A stretch of DNA of 64,000 bases from Silene latifolia (Eukaryota; Streptophyta; Magnoliopsida; Caryophyllales; Caryophyllaceae). This document shows, in pieces, positions 33,094-44,134 of this stretch. The stretch covers positions 123,094,269-123,158,268 of the forward strand of contig NC_133534.1 in assembly GCF_048544455.1 (NCBI RefSeq), in the 5' to 3' direction. The notes beneath the pieces were generated by a model. It was not told where the DNA came from and ran no database searches. It saw nothing but the letters and a program-made list of their open reading frames with translations. The stretch's first letter is position 1. Each line of letters starts with the position of its first letter. The translations under genes and the position numbers were made by a program.

Positions 33094-34067
33094 AGGCCTT
33101 CGCCTCACATATTTTTCACGCGAGTGTCCGCCCTTCTCTTCTCTCTTTGCATTCTAGACCTTGCTCTAAGCTTTTGACGCCTACGTGCTTGATCAATCGA
33201 CTACGTAAGCTCAGATCATTCTGAGTACCAGTCATGTTGCATAGATCGACCAATTTGACCACTACACATCAATTAATCAATTAATTTAAAATCCTCTAAC
33301 GAGGGCACTTTCTACATACATCTGAGTCGAGCAATCACTAACGTTAACTTAGTCAATCTTGTTTCGTCAAACATGTAAGTCTGAGGGTGTAAGTTCCACT
33401 TTTATTTTATTTCTTTAATTTTGTATCAATTAATGTAAGGTTTACGTCAAAAGTACATTTAAAACCGATTTTAAAAATCATCTTTCAAAACCATATTTAC
33501 AAAACAGCGGAGATCTGACGTCGAGAAGAAACGCAGCAATAGCTGCGCCTCTTCGAAGAATCGCAGCATATGTTGCGCCTCTTCCAGAGGCTGCTTGCTG
33601 CTCCTGCTCTTCTTCTTCTTCCTCGGGTTTCCATTGTTCTGTCCTTTTCGTTTTATTTTCTTATTTTCTTTCATCTTTCAGTACATAAACTTCCTTTAAT
33701 AACACTCTCTTTTAATCATAACGTTTTATTTAGACTTAAATCCCTTATAATTCGATATTTGCGGGTTTTCGTCACCAAATCAAACCCGGATTTTTAGGAA
33801 CTCGATTTGTCCATATCAAGTTTCCCTGGTTAGTACTTTGTACATACTTTTCATATTCTGTTATGTTTCATTTTCCAACCGTCTTAAATCCAATTTTAGT
33901 AAATAAATTAATTCTGACACCGTAAATAAAGTCTAACTTGTTTTAATTCGTTTTAATCTGTTTTTGTCGCTTTCACGACGTTCCAGATATATATAACCTA
34001 CTAAATCACTTTTACTCGAGTTCCCAATCAATAAATCGATCTTAAATCTACCAACGAATATTAACGA

Positions 34068-34153
34068 ACCGCGGTTCTGACTTCACAGATAGAGCCCAAC
34101 TCAAGAACAGACCGCGGTTCTGACTTCACAGATAGAGCCCAACTCAAGAACAG
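34068..34153 (+). repeat. 43-bp tandem duplication in D LTR
   Basis: Two perfect copies (34068-34110, 34111-34153) of a unit starting ACCGCGGTTCTGACTTCACA. Directly upstream of the third word hairpin. Confidence 0.93.
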
Positions 34154-34871
34154 ACGCAGGAGGAGCTGCGCCTCTTCTAGAGAACGCAGCAGATGTTGCG
34201 CCTGTTCTGAGGTGGTTTCTGTCCCTGAACTCTTTCTCGCTTGGATGTAGCTTCTAATTACGTGTTTAATTAACTAATAATCGTAGTACCGCCTCTAATC
34301 TGACCTATTTTATTACCTTAATTTCTAACCTTTTATTTTTCCTCTATTTTCATCTTCCAAATTCCGTTTTAAGTGTATTTTTGACGTAAATCGGATGAGA
34401 GTGTTAATTATTGTAATTTAATTATTATTTAATTATTGTAATTCATTTATTCGTTGTTATGTATGTTTTCACATGCAATCAATTCTAAATCTCAAATTCG
34501 ACATAACTAATTGCTAAATTATTTGTTCACCGACATAGTTAATTCTCATGCTAGGATTAATCTGTGGATGTTGCATTGCATGCATATAATCGGCAACATA
34601 TCAAATATAAATAATTTCCCTAATCATTAGTAGAGGCCGCCCTCGAGGCGGACGGGATTTGGTGTTCAATAAAAGAACTTCCTAATAGGTACCCTCACCC
34701 CTTACTCAAGATCTCTGTGAACATCCGTGTTCATTGGCATCCACGAGAGTCATTCTAGACATAGAATGCTAAGGGTAACAAGTTCTTAGTGTTCATGTCA
34801 CTACTTTGTGTCTTGACAAGGCACGAGGTATTTGAACGGTTCCAATTTTGCATAAAAATTGGTGGCGACTC

Positions 34872-36105
34872 TGAAAGATCATAGATCCATATTAGACTCT
34901 CTAATAAAATAAATTTATCTCATAAATAGTTATTTATGTGATCTATGTAACATGCATGCTAATATGAAAGCATAAAAACAAAGTATAAGGAAAAACAATT
35001 TCCTTACATTGATTATAAGGTAAAATGGGCACAAATTAGTTCTCCTTACTAATTTGTTCTTGAGCTAAATATATGTGGATGATCCTCCTTGTATAACCTT
35101 CAACTAGAAAGTCTCCTCCAAGTAGCACCCAAGAACAACCCAAATAATATTAATAAGTAAGAACTAGTAACTTATTAATATGTGCCCTTGATAATAATAC
35201 TAGTAATATTACTAACTATTCTTAGTAATAATGCATACTAGAGAATAATTGTAGAGAGATGGAGGAAGTTTTGTTCACATGCAAAATAATGAATTGTGTA
35301 AGAGAGGTAGTGTGAGCAAGTGAACAAATATATGGAGTGTGTAAGGGGGAAAGGAAGTGGCGGGTGGAAGGAGTCTTTAGTGGACAATTTTTGTTTTATA
35401 TTTTTATCTTACATCACATGCAAAATGTAGTATAAGACATATATTATGGTAGTATACAAAATAAGGGTAAAAATGATTATGTAAGTAATCATTCATTGCA
35501 CTTATTTTACACGGTCCACATGACCATATACGGGTCCATGTTGGTTTTTATATTTGTCGCACAAATCCGTGTAATTTTCATTTTAAACATCGTTTCATGT
35601 TTAAATGCTTCCATAATAAATTCGTCCAATTCACTCCGTAAATATACGTGTACCACTACACATATTATTTACGTACTAATATTAATCACATTAATCAATT
35701 AGTACAATTTTAGTAAATTAACAGTTAATTAACTAAAACCCGTTTCCTAAAACTTATTATTTAATTATCGCATAATTAAATAATAACTGCCGCTCCTCGA
35801 GTTCGCAACTCGAAATCTCTCTAATACTAATCGACTAACCTCTTAGTTGATAAATCAAGGGACTAAATGAATTGTATCTCATACAATTAATTAGTTATCA
35901 ATTGGGGTTCGTTCCTTTAGGTGTGACCGAAAGGGGTCAGTTGATCACCGCCGTCTCACGACAATAACGTCAAACTCTAGTCAGCCAACCGTTATCGATT
36001 TACGTTAATCAACTGACGAGGATCAAATAATTAAATATCTGATGATATTCTATTAATGAGATTTATTATGTTAACGCACTATTGTGGAGGACACTAGCTC
36101 CAACA
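34872..36105 (-). repeat. 3' LTR of copia-2
   Basis: 1234 bp, minus strand TGTTGGAGCTAG...GATCTTTCA. Preceded in the transcript by AAGTGGGAGAT (polypurine tract, 36106-36119). Confidence 0.95.
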
Positions 36106-36909
36106 ATCTCCCACTTGTCCGACACAAGGTGTGCGCTACCAATTCTCTTGTCCGTTTTAATCTCCCACTCAATGCAAGGTGTCTTTCAGGTCGCACTTGC
36201 ACATGAACACATCGCGAGTGGTTTTCTCGATCGGGAGTGTGACTACTTGACCGGAAAAATCTCTCACAGATTACTTCCGAGCGTGGCCACGCATTTGTAG
36301 TCATTAACTCCTCGAGTGGCCTTGAGATATAGTTACCCAACGTGGGTGGACAATTCCTGTATGCCCTATCTATCCTATTGCACAATACAGCTCACCATGA
36401 CCTAGTAAATGCCCTTTTGGCCTCCTTTCACGGCACGACCTAGGACAAAAACCAAAGTCACTCGGAAACTGCACCTGCTCAGATAATAGTCTCCAGTCAA
36501 AAGAATCGACTCATTAGAACATCTTAGAGATCCCCGCCACGACCAGGCGTCTATAATAGAACTTAGGGACTCTCTAAATGGTCACTGTCCGGCAAAGTGT
36601 CACACACTCTGCCTATGTAATCGACCAGTCATCACATATGACCTTATGGTGTTGAACAACCATCAATCGACTTACAATCTAGTCACTCCGAGACGTCACC
36701 TCATTAAGTGACTAGGGACAAAATACAATGTTCATCTTATTCACTTGAATAGTGTTCAACATTGTCTCCACAACATATTCAGATAAACAAGGTATTAAAA
36801 TTTAGTCACACTAAATAAAAATTCATAAAAGAATGAATACGAAAACAATGAATATGATTATCATATATATAATAAAAGATACACTATCCAATTATTACAT
36901 ATCCATAAT
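36106..36909 (-). other. copia-2 3' untranslated region and polypurine tract
   Basis: About 800 bp between the RH stop (36910) and the 3' LTR. A second GAGTGGGAGATT purine motif lies upstream at about 36160-36172. No ORF of note. Confidence 0.75.
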
Positions 36910-39267
36910 CTAAAGAAAATCTGGTACTCGTCTCAATCCCATAGAGACGACATGACCATCATGCTTAGCCTTTGATAAAGGCTTGGTTAAAGGATCAACA
37001 ATGTTGTCATCTGTCCCAACCTTACAAATGTCAATTTCCTTCCTTTCCACATAATCTCTAATTACATGGTATTTCCTTTCAATGTGTCTAGATTTGTTAC
37101 TAGACTTAGGCTCTTTGGCTTGAAAAATAGCTCCATTGTTATCACAATATAGAGTGATAGGATCTTTGGCGGAATGGACTACTCCTAGCCCCTCCATGAA
37201 TTGCCTAATCCAAACAAACTTCCTTCGCGACCTCGAGACGCGCAAGGTACTCACCTCTGTTGTAGAATCCGCAGTAACACTTTGCTTGAAGCTCTTCCAG
37301 CAAACAACTCCTCCATTTAGCATAAACACGTAGCCGGATTGGGATTTCATGTCATCCCGATCGGTTTGGAAACTTGCGTCCGTGTAACCTCTTACACACA
37401 ACTCGGTTTCTCCTCCAAACACTAAGAACGAATCCTTAGTTCTTCTCAAGTACTTAAGGATGTTCTGTACGGCTATCCAGTGACTCTCACCAGGCTTGGC
37501 TTGATACCGACTTGTCATGCTCAAGGCATACGCAACGTCGGGACGAGTGCAAATCATAGCATACATGATAGACCCAACAGCGGAAGCATAAGGGACGGTC
37601 TTCATGTGTTCAATTTCCTTAGGGGTAGAGGGAGACTGTGACTTGCTCAAAGTAATCCCTTGGCCCATAGGTAGAAATCCTCTCTTGGAGTCTTTCATAT
37701 TGAACCGGTCAAGAACTTTGTCAATATAAGCTTCTTGACTCAATGCTAGTATCCTCTTGGACCTATCCCTATAGATCCGGATACCTAAGATTCGTTGTGC
37801 CTCTCCCAAGTCCTTCATTTGGAAGTGTTTCCCTAGCCACTCCTTAACGGAAGTGAGCGATGGAATGTCATTCCCAATGAGCAATATGTCATCCACATAT
37901 AGGACAAGGAATACAACCTTACTCCCACTAAACTTCATGTATAAACACGGTTCTTCCACACTTCTAGTGAATCCGTATTGTTTAATGACATGATCAAAGC
38001 GATGATTCCAACTCCTAGATGCTTGCTTAAGACCATAAATGGACTTCTTGAGCTTACACACCTTCTTAGGGTTAGATGTATCCACAAAACCTTCGGGTTG
38101 TATCATGTACACCTCTTCTTCTAGAATCCCATTCAAGAAGGCGGTTTTGACATCCATTTGCCATATCTCATAATCATGAAATGCGGCAACCGCTAAGATT
38201 ATCCTAATGGACCTTAGCATAGCGACTGGAGCGAAGGTTTCGTCATAGTGTAAACCATGAACTTGGGTGAAACCTTTTGCCACCAATCTAGCTTTGTAAA
38301 CATCCACATGTTTATCCACGCCGATTTTAATTTTGTATATCCATTTACACTGAAGAGGTCGCACTCCCTCAGGTAAATCCACCAAGTCCCATACTTGGTT
38401 CTCGTACATGGAATCCATTTCGGACCGCATGGCTTCTAGCCAAAGCGAGGAGTCGGGACTAGACATGGCCGATTTGTAGGTAGTGGGTTCATTACTTTCA
38501 AGAAGTAACAAAACACCATCCTCTTCGATGTTACCAAGGTAGCGATCAGGTGGATTAGAAATCCTACTTGACTTTCTAGGAATAATTACCGTTTCAGAGG
38601 AAGAGGGAATGCTATCCTCCACGTTCTCCTCTACCTCATTCTCGGTTTGTGGCTCTCGAACTTCTTCAAGTTCAAATTTTCTCCCACTCTGTCTCCTAGA
38701 AATAAATTCCTTTTCTAGGAAGACAGCATCACGAGCCACAAACACTTTGTTCTCGTGTTTATTGTAGAAGTAATAGCCACGTGTTTCCCTTGGATATCCT
38801 ACAAAAAGACATTTGTCAGACCTGGGTGCAAGCTTATTGTCAGACTTGATCTTAACGTACGCTTCGCAACCCCAAATACGCATGAATGACAAATGAGGGA
38901 CTCTCCCTGTCCATATCTCGTATGGAGTCTTATCGGCCGCTTTAGTCGGGCTTCGATTTAGTGAAAACACTGCAGACAAGAGGGCAAAACCCCAAAATGA
39001 ACTAGGAAGCTCAGTTAGACTCATCATTGACCGAACCATATCAAGTAAAGTTCGGTTTCTCCTTTCGGCCACACCATTTAATTGCGGTGTGCCAGGAGGA
39101 GTCCATTGTGATATTATACCACAATCTTTTAGGTGTGAATCAAATTCAATATTTAGATACTCACCACCACGGTCGGACCGTAGAGTCTTTATCTTTTTAT
39201 CCAATTGGTTCTCTACTTCCTTTTGAAACTCTTTGAACTTGTCAAAGGCTTCACTTTTGTTCTTCAT
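36910..39267 (-). pseudogene. copia-2 polyprotein, INT-RT-RH part
   Basis: 785 codons. Integrase C-half: SDRGGEY (31-37) and the catalytic Glu in NGVAERRNR (Glu68). RT: IYKIK..KARLVAKGFTQ (~310-335), MDVKTAFLNG (371-380, catalytic Asp372), SIYGLKQASRSW, YVDD (457-460). RNase H: YTDAS (Asp630), YCDN (Asp709), RKYHVIRD. Residues 671-684 (EVSTLRVSRSRRKF) replace the usual EAEYxA helix; flanking codons fit two compensating single-base indels, so the second RNase H acidic residue is probably lost. The ORF's own Met is internal: the frame really continues from the upstream ORF across a one-base deletion near 39291. Confidence 0.9.
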
Positions 39268-39290
39268 TAAGTAGACATACCCATATCTAC

Positions 39291-40922
39291 TTAAGTCATC
39301 ATAAAAGTAATGAAGTAGTGAAAACCTCCTCTAGCGGTGATGGTTAATGGTCCACACACATCCGTGTGTATGAGAGCCAAAACCTCACTTGCTCGTGTCC
39401 CTTTTCCCGCAAAAGGTGCACGAGTCATCTTGCCTAAAAGGCAAGACTCGCATGTACCATAAGATTCGAAACCAAATGGTTTGAGCACTTTTGATGAAGC
39501 AAGTCTCTTAATGCGTCTTTCGTTTATGTGGCCTAAACGACAATGCCAAAGGTAGGATTCGTTTGGATCACCCTTTTTGAGCTTTTTAGTTTCCATATGA
39601 TAAACGTCATTAACATCATTTAAAACATAAATGCCTCCAATTGAAATGGCCTTGCCATAAACCACATCATTTAAAGAAAAAGTACAACACTTGTCCTTAA
39701 TCATAAAACAAAAGCCTTCCGCGTCTAACGCGGAAATGGAGATGATGTTCTTAGTTAAAGTTGGTACAAAATAACACTTATTTAAATACAACTCTAAACC
39801 ACTAGCTAAAGTGAGCACATAGGTCCCTACGGCAACGGCGGCTACTCTAGCTCCATTGCCCATGCGGAGATCCACATCACCTTTTGCTAGTGCTTGCACG
39901 TCCCTTATACCCTGCAAATGGTTACAAAGGTGAGAGCCACATCCGGTATCAAGTACCCAAGTGGAAGTACAAGCATAATTAACGTCTATCACATAGAGAG
40001 AGGAAATCATACCAATAGGCGTCACACGCCCTTCCTTGAGATCCTCCAAGTATTTGGGACAACTCCTCCTATAATGCCCCTTCCCATTACAATGGAAACA
40101 TTCGGCCTCGGAGAGCTTGACACTTTTTGCCTTGGGATTGCCATTCACAACGGCCTTCCCCTTTCCCTTGTCAATTTTCTTTGACGATTTCTTGAATTGG
40201 GACTTTTCTTTCCCTTTTCCTTTCTTGACTCCAAGAGACATGTTCTTTAACTTCATGGTTAAAACATCTCCCTTTTCACTCCCACTAGCCTCCATATCCC
40301 TCTCCGCTTGGGTGAGGAGTGCATGAATTTCATGGTAACTCTTATCCATACCATTCATGTTGTAGTTTACCCTAAAGTGGGCAAACTTGGTGGGGAGTGA
40401 GTGAAGGATACGATCCACCACAAGAGTTTTAGGAATCTTACACCCTAGACGCTCTAGGATGTCAACATATTCGACCATTTTAAGGACATGGGGACCAACC
40501 TTTTGGCCCCTCTCAAGCTTAGCTTCAAAGAAGCGTGCCGCCGCATCGTATTGACGGACTTTAGGTGTTTGTGAAAACATAGTGATCATACGAGTGAATA
40601 TCTCGTAAGCATTTAAAGAAATGCATGATAGCTTGAGGTTTGGCGATATTGACCATATCAACACATTCTTGATATCATTCAACATCCTCACATAGTCATC
40701 ATGGGCGGTCCGCACCGCCGATGAAGCTCTTGCACCGGGCTCAATAGGAGGAGCATCGGTCAAGTAAGTGAGCACATTGTCGGACAACGCGGCACTTTTG
40801 ATGTTGGATTCCCATTCAAGAAAGTTACTACCGTCATCTTTTAAAATACATTTGTCCATTACGGACCTTAGCCATGAATCTTTGCCTAGTGAAGTAGTCG
40901 ATGGAGTTGATGAAGTTGCCAT
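39291..40922 (-). pseudogene. copia-2 polyprotein, gag-PR-INT start
   Basis: 543 codons from ATG at 40922. Gag domain (~20-215), Lys-rich linker, zinc knuckle CFHCNGKGHYRRSC (275-288, CX2CX4HX4C). Protease active site LDTGCGS (324-330). GAG-pre-integrase zinc site His460/His465/Cys491/Cys494 (HCRLGH...CESC). First integrase Asp in HTDVCGP (Asp521). The frame is lost after HYFITF by a one-base deletion right where the second catalytic Asp would be read, and it stops three codons later. Everything upstream is intact. Whether the deletion is real or a consensus error is undecided (see findings). Confidence 0.92.
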
Positions 40923-42860
40923 TGCGAATTAAAATGCTACAACAAAAAGGAAAAATTAACATTCATTGTTTTAAAAATACTTGTAAAAACATGTTTAGCA
41001 AGTTTTAGCATTTATATAATGATCTCCCACTAAATTATATAAATGATTCCAAGACCCAAATATTAAACAAAAATGAGCATCGCTTGGGCGAAACATCCCA
41101 TAATTGCGTAAATTCGGTAAGTCACGTTGACTAATTCTACCTCTAGAACTCTTGGTCGACAAATTTCCTCAAATTTATCTACTAGCCCCGGAACACAAGA
41201 CCGTCTTATATCCCGTTGAGTCCAACCAATTTTGGCGTGTGATAACCGCTTACCACCCTACTTACCCAAGGTAAAAGAGAACACCCCGCTTGGGCGAGCG
41301 TGGCTCTAATGAACAAGAGATTCATAGGTGTTACTAATTGGTAAGGCTAATCTCAATTTTAGTTAAGTGAGAGATCTTGTCAATTTAGTCATAAATTCCT
41401 TATAAGTGAATTAATTCAGTGAATGTAAATGACGTGAATTGACAACCGCGAAAAATAAAATGCATGTGAATGGCGATTTTGGCATGCGCGAAAATAAAAC
41501 AAGCAAACATGTAAGCATATGATTAAATCCTAGTATGGCCTCCTAGTTAATAAACAACTAGTCTATTACATTTCGGAAACCAACTCCTTGGTCCCTTGCC
41601 TCTTCATTCCTTAAGTGGCTCTTCCTTGTGGGATTTGGAACACCTTCCAAAAATAGACTAAAATCTCGTTGTAATCCGTCTTTTGGAAACGCCTAAGGTA
41701 AAATAACTATTACAAATTAATTACATAGCTATTCCTATTATACATTAATTAATAAAATGAACGAAACTATTAATTAATTACAAACCGACGATACGAGATC
41801 GTATTTAATTACAAACAAATCGATATTCCCATTCATTTCGGGTAATAACGATTAAAAATAACTAGGCCATACTAGGTACAAAAGATAAATACTTTAAATA
41901 AATGACAATCATTCATTCAACTTAAATAAATATGCTTAAAATGCTGTAAATATGATGCCAAAATCGCCCTACCTATCATTCATTGGTATCCATCTCGGTT
42001 TTGTGGATTTAATCGATTTTTAACATGTAAAAATCAATAATTAACTCTTAAATCTCATTTAAGTCCAAACTAATAGTCCAAACTGTTTTGAACCTCAAAA
42101 TTAGTCCTCACTAATTTTATGACAAATTATTAGTTTGGTTTGGTGATAATTTGCTAATTAAATCGGAAAAATCATAATATTTAAGTAAAAATCCAAAATA
42201 ATTGAAAAATTACCCAAACAATTGAAACAAAAATTTTTAGTATTCTGGAACACTCCCAAGAACACCAAAAAGTCATAAAAATTGCCCAAAAATTTCGGAT
42301 AAATTTTGTGAAGAAAAAGATCGATATTTATCGGTTTTTAACCACTAAAACCAATAAATCATCAAAACAAAGTGAAAACACACATGCAAAATCACTTTTG
42401 ACATTTAAATAATATTATTAAATGTACATAAATTTATCATGGGCAGAATCAAAAATTTCGAAATTATGATTAATTAATTTGACTTTTATCGACTTTTTAC
42501 TCAAAAAATCAATAAACATGCAAAAAATTCGAACCAACCTTCAACCTTTTGCATACAATCAGTAGAAAACATGCATGAAATACCATAAAAAGGCCATGCA
42601 CCGAATCAACATTTAACTAATTTTAGTCAATTTTTCACTAAAATGCGACATTTTGACTCGGTTTTCTACCAAAAATCATTAAAATTAGCAAAATTACTTG
42701 ACAAATCACCAAAAAATTCCACAAACCTTTTGAGATCAGTAGGTATGCATGTACCAAAAATTTCGTGCCAAAACCTCTTCTAACACAATTTTTGAGTTTT
42801 TACTAATTATCTCATAATTCATAAAAATGCTTAAAATCAACATGCAAATTACAAGCCTAT
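40923..42860 (-). other. copia-2 untranslated leader
   Basis: AT-rich leader of about 1.9 kb, collinear with 570-2497. No gene. Confidence 0.75.
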
Positions 42861-42874
42861 GCTCTGATACCACT
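42861..42874 (-). promoter_or_regulatory. primer-binding site, tRNA-iMet (copia-2)
   Basis: Minus strand AGTGGTATCAGAGC touching the LTR. Confidence 0.92.
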
Positions 42875-44106
42875 TGAAAGATCATAGATCCATATTAGAC
42901 TCTCTAATAAAATAAATTTATCTCATAAATAGTTATTTATGTGATCTATGTAACATGCATGCTAATATGAAAGCATAAAAACAAAGTATAAGGAAAAACA
43001 ATTTCCTTACATTGATTATAAGGTAAAATGGGCACAAATTAGTTCTCCTTACTAATTTGTTCTTGAGCTAAATATATGTGGATGATCCTCCTTGTATAAC
43101 CTTCAACTAGAAAGTCTCCTCCAAGTAGCACCCAAGAACAACCCAAATAATATTAATAAGTAAGAACTAGTAACTTATTAATATGTGCCCTTGATAATAA
43201 TACTAGTAATATTACTAACTATTCTTAGTAATAATGCATACTAGAGAATAATTGTAGAGAGATGGAGGAAGTTTTGTTCACATGCAAAATAATGAATTGT
43301 GTAAGAGAGGTAGTGTGAGCAAGTGAACAAATATATGGAGTGTGTAAGGGGGAAAGGAAGTGGCGGGTGGAAGGAGTCTTTAGTGGACAATTTTTGTTTT
43401 ATATTTTTATCTTACATCACATGCAAAATGTAGTATAAGACATATATTATGGTAGTATACAAAATAAGGGTAAAAATGATTATGTAAGTAATCATTCATT
43501 GCACTTATTTTACACGGTCCACATGACCATATACGGGTCCATGTTGGTTTTTATATTTGTCGCACAAATCCGTGTAATTTTCATTTTAAACATCGTTTCA
43601 TGTTTAAATGCTTCCATAATAAATTCGTCAATTCACTCGTAAATATACGTGTACCACTACACATATTATTTACGTACTAATATTAATCACATTAATCAAT
43701 TAGTACAATTTTAGTAAATTAACAGTTAATTAACTAAAACCCGTTTCCTAAAACTTATTATTTAATTATCGCATAATTAAATAATAACTGCCGCTCCTCG
43801 AGTTCGCAACTCGAAATCTCTCTAATACTAATCGACTAACCTCTTAGTTGATAAATCAAGGGACTAAATGAATTGTATCTCATACAATTAATTAGTTATC
43901 AATTGGGGTTCGTTCCTTTAGGTGTGACCGAAAGGGGTCAGTTGATCACCGCCGTCTCACGACAATAACGTCAAACTCTAGTCAGCCAACCGTTATCGAT
44001 TTACGTTAATCAACTGACGAGGATCAAATAATTAAATATCTGATGATATTCTATTAATGAGATTTATTATGTTAACGCACTATTGTGGAGGACACTAGCT
44101 CCAACA
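42875..44106 (-). repeat. 5' LTR of copia-2
   Basis: 1232 bp; lacks one C in each of two CC pairs relative to the 3' LTR (near 43629 and 43637). Confidence 0.95.
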
Positions 44107-44134
44107 GACTCCACAAATGCAGGCTTATTCAACC
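44107..44134 (+). repeat. continuation of D 3' LTR
   Basis: 28 bp between copia-2 and E. With one copy of GACTC removed it continues the D LTR text GGTGGCGACTC|CACAAATGC. Confidence 0.6.

Larger units (their letters stand above)
26990..34871 (+). mobile_element. Tat-like Ty3/gypsy element D, 3' part
   Basis: Plus-strand element with a gag-like gene (27417-29295), 3 kb of 3' non-coding sequence, a polypurine tract and a 3' LTR from 32338. The LTR is interrupted at 34872 by copia-2 and resumes at 44107-44134, where E then inserts. The 5' LTR and primer site are not in the window. No protease, RT, RNase H or integrase is present between gag and the 3' LTR. It shares overall layout and many blocks with E. 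Confidence 0.8.
32338..34871 (+). repeat. 3' LTR of D (interrupted)
   Basis: Begins TGTAGATACC. It runs 2534 bp to the copia-2 insertion and continues at 44107-44134 before E truncates it. TATAAATAG at 33085-33093. Three long hairpins carrying GCTGCGCCTCTTC words at 32917-32980, 33523-33585 and 34147-34209. Confidence 0.85.
34872..44106 (-). mobile_element. Ty1/copia retrotransposon copia-2, complete
   Basis: 9235 bp with LTRs 34872-36105 and 42875-44106 and a perfect TSD GACTC (34867-34871, 44107-44111). Full domain order gag, PR, INT, RT, RH on the minus strand. The LTRs differ, as far as I can see, only by two single-base deletions close together (near 43630), so insertion was very recent. 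The polyprotein has a one-base frameshift in integrase and a disturbed RNase H stretch. Inserted into the 3' LTR of D. Confidence 0.96.

Noticed and set aside
33471..33674. Lys-rich small reading in D LTR
   Set aside because: Lies across LTR hairpin 2; no supporting homolog in E.
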